NCBI RefSeq assembly: GCF_007860175.1
Contig: NZ_SJPX01000006.1
Location: 2,074-66,073 of the forward strand
Reading direction: 5' to 3'
Length of the DNA: 64,000 nucleotides
Source of the DNA: Rubripirellula reticaptiva
GTDB lineage: Bacteria > Planctomycetota > Planctomycetia > Pirellulales > Pirellulaceae
The notes beneath the pieces were generated by a model, which saw nothing but the letters and a program-made list of their open reading frames with translations, searched no databases and was not told where the DNA came from. Positions 25,592 through 35,100 of this stretch are shown piece by piece (within the stretch, counting starts at the first letter, position 1; the number at the start of each line of letters is the position of its first letter). A program made the translations under genes and the position numbers.

Positions 25592-27388
25592 CTAGTCTTT
25601 GTCGGCACGAAGCACCGACACGAACGCTTTTTGAGGAATGTTGACGCTGCCGAACTGCTTCATCTTTGCCTTGCCCTTCTTCTGCTTTTCAAGCAGCTTC
25701 TTCTTCCGCGTTACATCGCCACCGTAAAGTTTCGCCGTCACGTCTTTGCGGAACGGAGCAATCGTGGCTCGAGCAATGATCGTGCCACCGATGGCGCCTT
25801 GGATCGGAATCTTGAATTGGTGACGAGGAATTGCTTCGGCAAGCTTTTCGCAGTAGTGAAGTGCTCGCGTCCGAGATTTTTCCCGGTGGACTAAGTAAGA
25901 CAATGCGTCGATTGGTTCTTTGTTCACCAACATGTCGACCTTCACCACGTCCGTCGTCCGGTACTCGATCGGCGTGTAGTCGAACGAGCCGTAGCCACGC
26001 GTGATCATTTTCAGTTTGCCATAGAAGTCGAACAAGACTTCGCCAAGCGGCATCTCGCTGGTCACCTCAACTCGCCCGGCCGACAAGTAATTCATCGTTT
26101 GACTTTCGCTACGGTGTTCGCGGCATAACTCCATCACGGGGCCGACGAACTCTTCGGGCGTCAAAATTGAGGCCTTGATGTACGGCTCGGACGCCGAGTC
26201 GATGTTCGAAGGGTCCGGCCAGTAGCTTGGGTTGTCGACGTCAACCGTCGTGCCGTCCTTCAACTTCAACGTGTACTTTACCGACGGAGCCGAGATGACC
26301 AGTCCGAGATCGAACTCGCGTTGCAATCGTTCTTGGATGACGTCCAGGTGCAGAAGTCCGAGGAATCCACATCGGAAACCGAAACCCAGTGCTGCCGAGC
26401 TGTCTTTTTCGTACGTCAATGCAGCGTCGTTGATCGAAAGCTTTTCGAGCGCCTTGATCAGATCCGGATACTCGTCGGTGCTCATCGGATAGACCGACGA
26501 GAACACCACTTGTTTGGCCGGTTGGTAGCCGGGAATCGGCTTGTCGGCTTGGCGGTCCAACAGTGTGATCGTGTCGCCGATCTCAATGTCCTGAACGCTC
26601 TTGACACCCGCGACGATGTAACCGACTTCGCCGGCCGCCAATTGTTTTTGGGGAATCAGTTTGAACTGGTTATGACCAACTTCGTCGACTTTGAAATCGC
26701 GATCCGCATGCATAAAGTGGATCACGTCCCGCGGCTTCAGTGTGCCTTCCATCACACGGCACTGCAGAATCACGCCGCGGTACTTGTCAAAGTGCGCGTC
26801 GAATACAAGTGCTTTCAGCGGAGCGGCAGGGTCGCCTTTGGGAGGCGGCAAATGTTTGACGATGCCTTCCAACACATCTTCGATTCCAACGCCCGTCTTC
26901 GCCGAAACCGGAATCGCCAAGAACGGATCGAGCCCCAATTCTTCGTCGATCGCCATCCGAACGCGGTCGACGTCCGCGGCTGGCAAGTCAATCTTGTTGA
27001 TCACCGGCAATAGCTCAAGATCGTATTCCAATGCCAGGTACAAGTTGGCGACGGTTTGAGCTTCCACGCTTTGCGATGCGTCAACGACGATCAGGGCTCC
27101 CTCGCATGCCATCAGCGATCGACGGACTTCGTGCGAAAAGTCCACGTGGCCCGGGGTGTCGATCAGGTTCAACTGATACTCTTCACCGTCGGAAGCCGTG
27201 TAGGCCAGCGTCACCGTGTTGCTCTTGATCGTGATCCCTCGCTCGCGTTCGATGTCCATCGAATCAAGCATCTGATCATGAAACTCTCGCTGCGTGATGC
27301 CGTTGCAGGCCTGGATCAGCCGGTCGGCCAGAGTCGATTTGCCATGATCGATGTGGGCGATGATGCAGAAGTTCCGAATATGTTTCAT
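25592..27388 (-). CDS. lepA: Elongation factor 4 (LepA), 598 aa
   Basis: Translational GTPase that acts on the ribosome, linked to initiation or back-translocation. The G1 motif AHIDHGKST is at residues 11-19, followed by ERERGITIKSNTV (switch I), DTPGHVDF (G3) and NKIDLPAAD (G4). The LepA-specific C-terminal domain is complete, with GAIGGTIIARATIAPFRKDVTAKLYGGDVTRKKKLLEKQKKGK. Length and composition are normal. The ATG at 27388 directly precedes KHIRNFCIIAHIDHG, the expected start. Confidence 0.97.
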   Translation of the reverse strand: MKHIRNFCIIAHIDHGKSTLADRLIQACNGITQREFHDQMLDSMDIERERGITIKSNTVTLAYTASDGEEYQLNLIDTPGHVDFSHEVRRSLMACEGALIVVDASQSVEAQTVANLYLALEYDLELLPVINKIDLPAADVDRVRMAIDEELGLDPFLAIPVSAKTGVGIEDVLEGIVKHLPPPKGDPAAPLKALVFDAHFDKYRGVILQCRVMEGTLKPRDVIHFMHADRDFKVDEVGHNQFKLIPQKQLAAGEVGYIVAGVKSVQDIEIGDTITLLDRQADKPIPGYQPAKQVVFSSVYPMSTDEYPDLIKALEKLSINDAALTYEKDSSAALGFGFRCGFLGLLHLDVIQERLQREFDLGLVISAPSVKYTLKLKDGTTVDVDNPSYWPDPSNIDSASEPYIKASILTPEEFVGPVMELCREHRSESQTMNYLSAGRVEVTSEMPLGEVLFDFYGKLKMITRGYGSFDYTPIEYRTTDVVKVDMLVNKEPIDALSYLVHREKSRTRALHYCEKLAEAIPRHQFKIPIQGAIGGTIIARATIAPFRKDVTAKLYGGDVTRKKKLLEKQKKGKAKMKQFGSVNIPQKAFVSVLRADKD

Positions 27389-27656
27389 TCGATCGTTGCG
27401 GCTGAATTGGAGGACGCGTGGGAGCGGTTAGATGAAGCCGTAATGGTAATGAAAGAGTCGAAATCCCAACAGGCAACGCGTTTCTCTGCGTAAACGGGCG
27501 TCCCTGCGGCGGCTAGACGTGCCGCAAATGGCAGCCGATTCGGCATTGGGACTGCCCCTGGCCATATTCAAGTCGGATAAACTGGTGGGGTTGTAACTGT
27601 CGTGCAATCTCCTTCGTCTACGTCTTACGTTTCCAATGACCCGCTACAAGGTTCCC

Positions 27657-29003
27657 ATGAACAATCGCCGCGACTTCCTGAAGTCTTCCGCCGCCGTGGC
27701 GGCTCCGTTACTGGTTTCTGCACGTTGTTTTTCGGCGGATGCACCGAGCAATCGGATCAACGTCGCTTTCATTGGTACTGGCAACCAGGGAATGGGCATG
27801 CTGAAACGGTTTTTGGCCGCAGACCTTGGCAACGTCCTGGCCGTGTGCGACGTCAACGAAGGTAGTTATGGCTACAAAGAACCGGAACATTTCTACGGAC
27901 GTAACCCAGCCAAAGAAATGGTTGAAACCGACAATTTGCGACGCTCGAAAAGCGGCACGGCAAACAAGTGCGATGTCTATTCGGACTTTCGGCAGGTGCT
28001 GCAACGAGAAGACATTGATGCGGTTGTCGTTGTCGTGCCCGACCATTGGCACCGTACGATCACGGTGATGGCACTTGAAGCCGGCAAAGATGTTTACTGC
28101 GAAAAGCCGCTGACGTTCTCGGTTGCCGATGGGCGGCAAATGATCGAGGCGACACGAAACAACAATCGGATTCTACAGACCGGCAGCCAGGAACGATCCA
28201 ATCCCGTTAGCCAGTTCATTTGCGAAGCCGCGAAGGCGGGACGAATCGGCAAACTTACCCGGATCGTCACCAAGGTCGGCTACAACAATAAGGTCGGTCC
28301 AGGCCCCGGTTGGGACGCGATGCCCGTGCCGAAAACGCTTGACTATCCAACTTGGCTTGGCCCAGCACCGGTGGCACCGTATCACGACGACCGCTGTTTG
28401 TATCGGTTCCGATTTAACTATGACTACTCAGGCGGCCAGATCACGAACTTCGGCGCACACTGCAACGACATGGCACACTGGGGCATGGGCATTGATACCG
28501 GTGGCCCCGTCGAAGTGGAATGTTTAGACGCGAAGTTCTTGCCCGAGGGAAGCCTGTTCAACACGGCTACGGAAACCCGGTTTCGCTGCAAATACGTGAG
28601 CGGTGTCGAGCTGATATGCGAAAGTGGTCCAGAATCCGTTCAAACTCGATTTGAAGGCAGCGACGGTTGGCTGCAAACGGGATACAAAGGCACGACGGCG
28701 TCAAACCCGGAACTGCTGGTCGGCCTGCCAAACAAACCAACCGGCACCCAAGATCCGCACTCTGCGCACTTGGCGAACTTCATTGAATGCGTAAAGACGC
28801 GAAAAGAACCGCGTGCGCCGGTCGAAGTTGGTCATTCATCGGCCGTGCTGTGTCACATCGCCAATGCCATGATTCGGTTGTTTCCCGAAACCGGGCCCGG
28901 ACGTGTTGCAAAGTGGGATGCCGCAAACGAAACGTTCGTGGGCGACGAGCGCGCCAACGAAATGTTGGTGCGACAGCAACGTGATCCGTTCAGCGGTGGC
29001 TAG
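27657..29003 (+). CDS. Gfo/Idh/MocA-family oxidoreductase, Tat-exported, 448 aa
   Basis: The N terminus NNRRDFLKSSAAVAAPLLVSA is a twin-arginine signal (R4-R5), so the folded protein is exported. A Rossmann motif INVAFIGTGNQGMG follows, then YCEKPLTFSVADGRQM, the family's EKP motif with the catalytic lysine. C-terminal parts include GGQITNFGAHCNDMAHWGMG. Planctomycetes carry many such exported proteins, thought to act on sugars or sugar acids; the substrate here is unknown. An ATG at 27636 is in frame, but the ATG at 27657 puts the Tat signal at the N terminus. Confidence 0.9.
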   Translation: MNNRRDFLKSSAAVAAPLLVSARCFSADAPSNRINVAFIGTGNQGMGMLKRFLAADLGNVLAVCDVNEGSYGYKEPEHFYGRNPAKEMVETDNLRRSKSGTANKCDVYSDFRQVLQREDIDAVVVVVPDHWHRTITVMALEAGKDVYCEKPLTFSVADGRQMIEATRNNNRILQTGSQERSNPVSQFICEAAKAGRIGKLTRIVTKVGYNNKVGPGPGWDAMPVPKTLDYPTWLGPAPVAPYHDDRCLYRFRFNYDYSGGQITNFGAHCNDMAHWGMGIDTGGPVEVECLDAKFLPEGSLFNTATETRFRCKYVSGVELICESGPESVQTRFEGSDGWLQTGYKGTTASNPELLVGLPNKPTGTQDPHSAHLANFIECVKTRKEPRAPVEVGHSSAVLCHIANAMIRLFPETGPGRVAKWDAANETFVGDERANEMLVRQQRDPFSGG

Positions 29004-29037
29004 TGTTCGGCGGAAGCTCAATTCACAGAAACACGGC

Positions 29038-29066
29038 GTAGCGAAAGTCTCGACGAGTGTCGCTGC
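29038..29066. repeat. Short dispersed palindromic repeat, copy 2
   Basis: GTAGCGAAAGTCTCGACGAG followed by TGTCGCTGC, in the intergenic region after the oxidoreductase. Its ends (GTAGCGA and TCGCTGC) can pair. It matches the copy at 4187-4213 in the AAAGTCTCGACG core. Confidence 0.45.
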
Positions 29067-29217
29067 ACGAGCGTAACTTTGCGGGGGACATTCAAGACGT
29101 CTTGGCGTTTGCGGTGATCGCGGGGTAACTTGAGCGTTCGAGAACGCCGATCGACGGTCGCTCCCACCCACTTTGAAAAACACCGCAATTCTGCCTGCTT
29201 GCTCCTTGTCTGCTTCC

Positions 29218-29913
29218 ATGACTTTGTTTCTAAAGAAAATCAAGCAACAGGGGATCTTTCATCTGATCGAGACTCGGTTCAACCAATGGGTGCCCGCTTG
29301 GGTGTTTCGTTTTTCGGTTGGCGACGTTTTAGAGATGGACCTCGCAAAGTTGGCCGCTCAATGGAACCAAAATAAGTCAGACGACTTTATTGCATCGGTC
29401 GTGCAATCACCTGACGATCGTGATCGGTTGCGAAAATTCACTTGGAATTCAGTACCAGTCGAAACGACGCATGATGACCTCGGCTATGCCATCACGTCGG
29501 CCGCAACTCCAAAGACCACAATTGGCGGCGTTTGGGTGGGGACGCATGATTTCTTGGAATCGAATCTTGGATTCCAAATCAAACTGACAGAATGCCAAGC
29601 GTGGCTTTACTGTGCGTATGTGGATCCAGCGACACGCGGCTTGGGAATCTACCAACGAGTGCTGTCGTTTGCGGCCGATGACGTTCAGTCGAAAGGCTTC
29701 GAGCGACTGCTGGTCGTAATCCAGCCTTGGAACCGCTCGTCGATGCGTGTCCACCAAAAGTTTACTCGCCAACGAGTCGGCCGAATCATGGTGATCCGAG
29801 TGATGCGGTGGTCGTTTGTTTTTTGCAATGGATCAGTAACGAAAGACAAAACAATCGTTAAGCACGTGGCGGATCTGCAGACTCAATCGGCATCGCATTT
29901 GCGAATCGTGTAA
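29218..29913 (+). CDS. GNAT-like acetyltransferase domain protein, 231 aa
   Basis: The C-terminal half reads YVDPATRGLGIYQRVLSFAADDVQSKG, which fits the acetyl-CoA-binding motif A of GNAT enzymes (R-x-G-x-G/Y pattern in RGLGIY), and then VVIQPWNRSSMRVHQKF, like the motif B asparagine region. The first 100 residues are unassigned. The frame is open back to a TTG at 29173; the ATG at 29218 is preferred. No neighbours suggest a pathway, and the acceptor is unknown. Confidence 0.65.
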   Translation: MTLFLKKIKQQGIFHLIETRFNQWVPAWVFRFSVGDVLEMDLAKLAAQWNQNKSDDFIASVVQSPDDRDRLRKFTWNSVPVETTHDDLGYAITSAATPKTTIGGVWVGTHDFLESNLGFQIKLTECQAWLYCAYVDPATRGLGIYQRVLSFAADDVQSKGFERLLVVIQPWNRSSMRVHQKFTRQRVGRIMVIRVMRWSFVFCNGSVTKDKTIVKHVADLQTQSASHLRIV

Positions 29914-29966
29914 AGGCGCTGGATCAAACACCATTGTCGGCGACACGGCGTTATCGCAGGAATGAG

Positions 29967-30173
29967 TTACGAGGTCACGAATGTGACAGACTCGATTCCT
30001 GGTAAGAGTCGCAGGGCGACAAGGATCAATTGCTTGTCATTACGTTCGATCTTGCTACAGCAAATCGTGGCGACACCGTCTTGAATCTCAGTCACCCGCG
30101 CGTCAGAGATCTTGAGTCGGTCAATCGAACGCTCAGCTTTTTCGATCAATTCTTGGTCGGTTAAAGTATGCAA
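29967..30173 (-). CDS. Small BON-like protein, 68 aa
   Basis: The sequence LIEKAERSIDRLKISDARVTEIQDGVATICCSK...LRLLPGIESVTFV follows the pattern of a BON domain: helix, strand, DGVATICC, helix, and a final G-hydrophobic-V strand. BON domains bind membranes or act as stress-response modules. There is no signal peptide, so it is probably cytoplasmic. It sits alone between a GNAT-like gene and an arsR-type gene. Identification is by pattern only. Confidence 0.55.
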   Translation of the reverse strand: MHTLTDQELIEKAERSIDRLKISDARVTEIQDGVATICCSKIERNDKQLILVALRLLPGIESVTFVTS

Positions 30174-30296
30174 CGAACTGGTCTCGAGAAGAAAAGAATA
30201 GTTACCGAAGACTCGGAGCCATCACCATGACACACTCCCAGTCCAATTGACTCTGCCATCCATGACAAACTCGAATCCGACAATCTGCAAATCGGA

Positions 30297-30668
30297 CTAC
30301 TTGTCTGAACTCACCAGAAACCGACCTTCGATGCAAGCCATCAACTTTTCGAGATGAGGTTCTGCAATTTGATAGTAGACACGGCGTCCTTCCCGCTCGC
30401 TAATCAAAAATCCGCACCGCTGTAGCAACCGCAAGTGTTCCGACCCCACGTTGTCAGCGATTTCGCAATCCGCAGCCAGTTCGCCAACCGTATACCGGCC
30501 GTGTAAAAGCAATTGAACGATCCGAAGACGGACAGGATGCGCTAGCGTTTTCAAACACTCCGCCGCCGCCGCAAAGTCCTGAACATTGCCCCGAGGCTTG
30601 GAGTTCTCGCTTGAATTTGCCGACTCACCGGAACTGCGTTTCGTACTAGGTTCTTTTTTCTCAGGCAT
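30297..30668 (-). CDS. ArsR-family transcriptional regulator, 123 aa
   Basis: A disordered Ser/Lys-rich N terminus of about 30 residues precedes a winged helix: LKTLAHPVRLRIVQLLLHGRYTVGELAADCEIADNVGSEHLRLLQRCGFLISEREGRRVYYQI (about 39-100), with the typical recognition helix and YY wing. The ELAADCE stretch has one Cys but lacks the CxC ligand pattern of arsenic sensors, so the inducer is not clear. It may regulate itself or the small gene downstream. Confidence 0.85.
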   Translation of the reverse strand: MPEKKEPSTKRSSGESANSSENSKPRGNVQDFAAAAECLKTLAHPVRLRIVQLLLHGRYTVGELAADCEIADNVGSEHLRLLQRCGFLISEREGRRVYYQIAEPHLEKLMACIEGRFLVSSDK

Positions 30669-30840
30669 TGAATCTCCATAAGTTCTAACTCAATATATCG
30701 CAACCTTGGGAGATGTCAAGGAATTGGAAAGAGATCAATGCGTCAGAGCCGATAAATTTGACGTTTAGCCCCATTCCAAATCAATCACGGACCCGCGTTA
30801 ATTCACACAAATCGGTTGCGATATTTAGTGTGGCAACGTG

Positions 30841-31416
30841 TCAATCAAAATCCAACGCGTCGAGCGACTGTTCGAGAGATAGTGGGGACTTGGGAGTTGG
30901 ATCCTGTGCGGCCAAATCATCCTCCGTTGCCAATCGCACCTGCACTCGACCAGCCAGAACTCGTACCACAACAACGGGTGAACCTGCGTCGATCGGCATT
31001 CCAGTGCTCGACGCGTCGATTTTGTCGCTACCGATCACGACCCGACCGCTTGGCAGCAGCGGGCTCTTCGCGACGCCGATCCGCCCAACCAAATCATCCA
31101 GTTTGGTTCCGCCGGTGGTTGTTCGCTGCGGTGCCATGGGCGCCGCTTGTCCCGGGCGTCGGTTCAGGATTCGTCGTCCGATCGGCGTATGCGGCCAGAC
31201 TTTGACCAGGCCGGTGACCAACAACGGCGTCGACACCAATACGATCGCCGACATCACGGCTCCTGCCATAACGCTGTGCGAAAACGCGATGACGAGCATC
31301 GAGATCAATGCCACCGCGGCGCCGAATCCCAGCAGTCCGCCGGTGGGCAAAAGAAACTCGCCGATCAGAAAAAGATAGAACGCAAACAGCAGTGCGATAG
31401 CGAAGAAGAGGGACAT
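30841..31416 (-). CDS. NfeD-family membrane protein (short form), 191 aa
   Basis: Two or three hydrophobic segments (about 2-22, 28-46, 50-75) are followed by a soluble C-terminal region with LVGRIGVAKSPLLPSGRVVIG, the OB-fold NfeD signature. Such proteins pair with ClpP-type NfeD proteases or with SPFH proteins in membrane quality control. Its ATG overlaps the stop of the larger NfeD gene upstream (TGATG junction at 31414-31418), showing translational coupling. Confidence 0.8.
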   Translation of the reverse strand: MSLFFAIALLFAFYLFLIGEFLLPTGGLLGFGAAVALISMLVIAFSHSVMAGAVMSAIVLVSTPLLVTGLVKVWPHTPIGRRILNRRPGQAAPMAPQRTTTGGTKLDDLVGRIGVAKSPLLPSGRVVIGSDKIDASSTGMPIDAGSPVVVVRVLAGRVQVRLATEDDLAAQDPTPKSPLSLEQSLDALDFD

Positions 31417-33617
31417 CAGTTCTCGATCGCTTCGACAACGACTTTGGTGGCCTGCACCAAGATGACTCGGACCGGCTCGCCCGCCGATACGGATGTGCCG
31501 TCGCTGACCACTGCAAGGATTTCGTTTCCAAATCTCGCTTTGCCAGAGGGGCGAAGGGGCGTCGTCGCAACACCGGACTGACCCATCAGGTGCCCAAAGT
31601 CCCCGAGCTTCTCGGCTTCGTCAATCGCTTCGGCATCGGGTGCTTCCATGATCAAGCCTTGGAACATCGGCACGTGAGGCAACAGAATGCGCATCGCAAT
31701 GAATCCACCGACCATTCCCGCTGCACCACCAAGCGCCAACCAGATTCCCTTGGACAATAGATTCAACTGATAAACGTTGTGCGGGATCACGAACGTTTGG
31801 CTCATCAACACCACGCCCAAAACCGTCAACATCAATCCGCCGACGCCAAAGATCCCAAACCCTGGCACGACGAACAGTTCGATGCCGATACAAATCAATC
31901 CGACGGAGAGCGCGACCAGTTCTAGCCACTCGGCCGTTCCAGCCAAAAACTTCATCCAGAAGAACAGCGAAAAAGATACGATCGCCAGGAAAGCAGGCAC
32001 GCCGAGTCCGGGCGCGTTCGCCTCTGCCGAAATCGCGGCAAACCCAATAAACAGCAGCAGAAACGACAGCGTCGAATTGCGACCGAGACGTTCAACCAAA
32101 CGCACCAGCCCGCGGTCGGCAACGACGGGCGGAGTGGCCGGCAGACCGATTTGCCGCGACGCAGCCTCCAACGACGGACTTTCGCCATCGGCAAGCCCCA
32201 ATAAAACGGCTTCGCTTGCCGACAAACCTTCGGACAGATCGATTCGTTCGCCGCGTTCCCACTTTGCCCGCTCGGCGTCTGGGTTTTCGACATCGCCGGC
32301 CAAGTCTTCTTCGGTCGAGTACCGAATGCGGCCCGTTTTCTGATGCGTGTAACGATAAACAGCTAACTCGGTGTCCAGCAGGCCGCGAATCAGTGCCGAC
32401 GAACGCTTCGTTTGCTTGGCGATCTGATCGATCAGTTCTTCGTAGCGAACAACGTCTTCGGGAGCGATCGATTGGGCGCCGGGGCCACCCAACCGAGCAT
32501 CCGGTTTCATCAGCAACGGTTTGCATGCCAACGCGATGATCGCCGAGTCGCCGCGGGCTTCGCCACGTACCAATCCCGCCACCGTTTGCAGAGGAGGCTG
32601 TGGTGAAGCAAACCAACCCGCGATGGTAAAGCTGTCGTCCAGGTTGCCGCCGATCGAATCGATGCTGATCATCCACGTGTTGATGTCGCTTGACCCGGAT
32701 AGAGTCGAGTCGAGATTGCTTTGCCAACGTCTGGCTCGACCGCTGGCGATCGAGCCAGTGATTTCAAGCAACACACCTTTCGCTTCGCCTATCGCCGCGT
32801 TTTCGTTTTCACGTTTCAATTCGGCCAAGTCCAACAACTCGGCAGCTTGGTCAACGGATTCGACCAGCCCAGCAGCGATCCGAGTCGAACGAAGTTGTTT
32901 GGCATCAAGACGCAGCGGAACGCCAGACGCGCTGATGACTTCTTCGCCCAACAAGCCACCGTCCGCACGCAATTGATCCAGCGTTGCACCGGCGGCAAAC
33001 GACTGCTCGCCACCCACTTTCGAAACCAACGCCAACTCGAGCTCCGGATCCACCAGCGCCGACACCACCGCAGCCGGAAACAATCCGCGTCGCTTGGCAA
33101 TCGACTGATAGATCAGCGGGATGGTGTCGACTTCCCCCTGCTCGCCCTGCGCCGCATTCGCAATCTCGGCGTTGGGCCCCACGATCAACAAATCCGATGC
33201 CAAGATCGGCAAAGTCGAGTGCCCGTCGACGGTTCCTTCGACCAACGAAACCATCCGAACTTGCCGCAACTCGTTGCCACTCATCGCGCGAGCCAGACGA
33301 AGCGCACTTTCGAACTCCGTTTCGTCACCGCCAACCGAATCGGGCGGATAACGCAGTACCACCGTGACACGCTGGCCAACAGGGGCGGAAGCGTTGATGC
33401 GAATCAACGTCGCGACCAGACTCTCGGCGGCGTCGCTGGACATCGGCACTGGCATATCGATCCGTACACCTGTCTTGACCGTCGTTTCCGGTTGAGGCGT
33501 CGACGGATCGACGTCTTGCGCCTGCGCAGCGGCCGCGCAAGACAAACCAAAAAGCAGCAATACGACGACCCAGCCGGCGAAACCGCGTTGCAGCCGCGCT
33601 CTACGGGGTTCGGTCAT
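31416..33617 (-). CDS. NfeD-family protein with ClpP-like domain (long form), 733 aa
   Basis: A signal peptide (about 8-35, ending AAAAQAQD) precedes a region with ClpP-like repeats: MPVPMSSDAAESLVATLIRIN..VVLRYPP and later WMISIDSIGGNLDDSFTIAGWF. The second has SIGGN, like the TPGG motif of NfeD1b/SppA peptidases, then ARGDSAIIALACK, a candidate catalytic serine. Four to five membrane helices follow and the end is an NfeD OB fold (LMGQSGVATTPLRPSGKARFG). Several in-frame ATGs exist up to 33800; 33617 (MTEPRRARLQ) places the signal peptide best. The protease motif is degenerate, so activity is uncertain. Confidence 0.78.
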   Translation of the reverse strand: MTEPRRARLQRGFAGWVVVLLLFGLSCAAAAQAQDVDPSTPQPETTVKTGVRIDMPVPMSSDAAESLVATLIRINASAPVGQRVTVVLRYPPDSVGGDETEFESALRLARAMSGNELRQVRMVSLVEGTVDGHSTLPILASDLLIVGPNAEIANAAQGEQGEVDTIPLIYQSIAKRRGLFPAAVVSALVDPELELALVSKVGGEQSFAAGATLDQLRADGGLLGEEVISASGVPLRLDAKQLRSTRIAAGLVESVDQAAELLDLAELKRENENAAIGEAKGVLLEITGSIASGRARRWQSNLDSTLSGSSDINTWMISIDSIGGNLDDSFTIAGWFASPQPPLQTVAGLVRGEARGDSAIIALACKPLLMKPDARLGGPGAQSIAPEDVVRYEELIDQIAKQTKRSSALIRGLLDTELAVYRYTHQKTGRIRYSTEEDLAGDVENPDAERAKWERGERIDLSEGLSASEAVLLGLADGESPSLEAASRQIGLPATPPVVADRGLVRLVERLGRNSTLSFLLLFIGFAAISAEANAPGLGVPAFLAIVSFSLFFWMKFLAGTAEWLELVALSVGLICIGIELFVVPGFGIFGVGGLMLTVLGVVLMSQTFVIPHNVYQLNLLSKGIWLALGGAAGMVGGFIAMRILLPHVPMFQGLIMEAPDAEAIDEAEKLGDFGHLMGQSGVATTPLRPSGKARFGNEILAVVSDGTSVSAGEPVRVILVQATKVVVEAIEN

Positions 33618-33959
33618 GCGATTGGTCCACCCGTGCAATTTCATCCCTCGCGAATTCACTGTGGTGGATGGCTGATTTTCGGTCACAAACATGTCCCTGG
33701 CCGTCACCGTCATTGGATGGGGGGTGAATCCCTCGAAGACAAAACGCTGTCTCATCGGAATTGTACGCCCATGCAAATTTTGGTGGCGAAGATGAGCCAA
33801 AATTGAGAGGGATTTCTTGTCAGTTTGCCGGAATTGCTTGACTTTTACAATTTCGCCTCGCTACGCTATTGGGTGGCGGTCACCAGACTCAGGCGCTACC
33901 GCTCGTATGATGCTAGACGTCTCGATTCCTAGACGGTTCTCACGGAGGCGATTCAAAAA
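33618..33959. other. Divergent intergenic region
   Basis: This 342-bp stretch holds the 5' regions of the long nfeD gene (leftward) and of the hemerythrin-like gene (rightward). If the nfeD start is further upstream, up to 183 bp of it is coding. No RNA gene or clear promoter is evident. GGAGG at 33943-33947 before the ATG at 33960 is a good ribosome-binding site. Confidence 0.4.
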
Positions 33960-34433
33960 ATGGCTGTGATCAGTACGGCGACCGCCAAGACGGTCAATCC
34001 CGCTTTTCTGCAAGAGATCAAGGACAGCAACCCAGATCTTTGGACCGTTGCAGAAAACCTCCGCCGGGCCTATCGCGCCGACGGCGAACCCACCGAAGTT
34101 CTACGACGTCTAACTCGTCTACTGAACGATCTTCGCGACGCTTTGTCGTTGCAGTTTTCGTTGGAAGAATCTTACGGCTACATCGCGGTTCCCGAACCGC
34201 ACAATGAAGCGTTTTCGGATTTGGCAATTAAAGTGGCTGCAGAGCACGGGACACTGTATTTGATGATCAGCGATTTGGCTGAACAAGCTGAGGAACTTCA
34301 GTATCGAGGTGTCCAGAACGATCATCTGTGCCGATTGATTGAACAGACTCGTCAGTTTGATCGACTCTGGTGCGAACACGAACGGTTGGAAGCCGACATG
34401 ATTGATCAATCATTCGATTCCATTAATAGGTAA
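33960..34433 (+). CDS. Hemerythrin-like helical protein, 157 aa
   Basis: Mostly alpha-helical. The segments LRDALSLQFSLEES (59-72), AEHGTLYLMI (94-103) and CEHERLEADMI (138-148) resemble the spaced His/Glu ligands of hemerythrin four-helix bundles (E69/E70, H96, H140, E144), though the first histidines of a canonical site are missing. If it binds a di-iron centre it could sense oxygen or redox state. A two-component receiver follows 67 bp downstream, so the pair may work together. The family call is by pattern only. Confidence 0.5.
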   Translation: MAVISTATAKTVNPAFLQEIKDSNPDLWTVAENLRRAYRADGEPTEVLRRLTRLLNDLRDALSLQFSLEESYGYIAVPEPHNEAFSDLAIKVAAEHGTLYLMISDLAEQAEELQYRGVQNDHLCRLIEQTRQFDRLWCEHERLEADMIDQSFDSINR

Positions 34434-34500
34434 TGCGTGGCTTTTGACACGTAGAATTGGCTAGTTCAGACGGAATTACTCTCCATCGAGGTGACGGATT

Positions 34501-34968
34501 ATGCACAGCGAATCAAAAAACCGACCCATGGAAATCCTGTTGGTCGAAGACGGTTGGACCGACGCGCGAGTTACGATCTTTGCACTGCGTCGCAGTCGGG
34601 TGCATCACCGATTGACTTTGGTCCGATCGGTTAGCGAAGCGACGGCGTTTCTGCGCCGCGAAGGTATCTTTTCTCGTGCTCCTCAACCCGACCTTTTGTT
34701 GTTGGACATGATGCTGCCCGACGGTACTGGGTTAGATGTCCTGGAAGCGGTCAAGCGGTCCAACGTTGCAGACGTGAACACCTGCGGTACCACGACGGTC
34801 GTCCTCACTGCATCAAGTGATCCTGAACTTCGAGCCCGTTGCGACGAACTCAACGTGCACGATTACATGAAGAAACCCGTTTGCGAAGAGGACTTCATGC
34901 GAGTGGTCCGTGATCACAAGAAGCTGATGATCCACAGCACGCCGATCCTAGAGCCCGTGCTCGTCTAG
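34501..34968 (+). CDS. Stand-alone response regulator receiver, 155 aa
   Basis: A single CheY-like domain without an output domain. ILLVEDG begins the acid pocket, LLLLDMMLPDGTG holds the phospho-acceptor D69, VLTASS the switch Ser/Thr, and YMKKPV the conserved Lys. The loop after helix 3 (NVADVNTCGTTTVVLTA) is long, as in Rcp1-type receivers that answer phytochrome-like kinases. No kinase is adjacent. It lies downstream of the hemerythrin-like gene on the same strand. Confidence 0.88.
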   Translation: MHSESKNRPMEILLVEDGWTDARVTIFALRRSRVHHRLTLVRSVSEATAFLRREGIFSRAPQPDLLLLDMMLPDGTGLDVLEAVKRSNVADVNTCGTTTVVLTASSDPELRARCDELNVHDYMKKPVCEEDFMRVVRDHKKLMIHSTPILEPVLV

Positions 34969-35052
34969 TTGCGATTCTGTTTAGCAACACTACTGTCTAG
35001 CAACGAGAGAAGCGTTCTGGTTGATCTTCCCGTCAATCCGCTGAGATCCGTC

Positions 35053-35100
35053 GAGACTTGAGCAACACGAGACTTGAACAACACGAGACTTGAACAACAT
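35053..35100. repeat. 16-bp tandem repeat, three copies
   Basis: GAGACTTGAGCAACAC, GAGACTTGAACAACAC and GAGACTTGAACAACAT lie head to tail at 35053, 35069 and 35085. The last copy contains the possible TTG start of the next gene, so copy-number change would alter its leader but not its frame. Confidence 0.85.

Noticed and set aside
32721-33806. Open frame of 361 codons on the plus strand
   Set aside because: It is the antisense shadow of the long nfeD gene. The translation is Arg/Gln/His-rich with no family signs.
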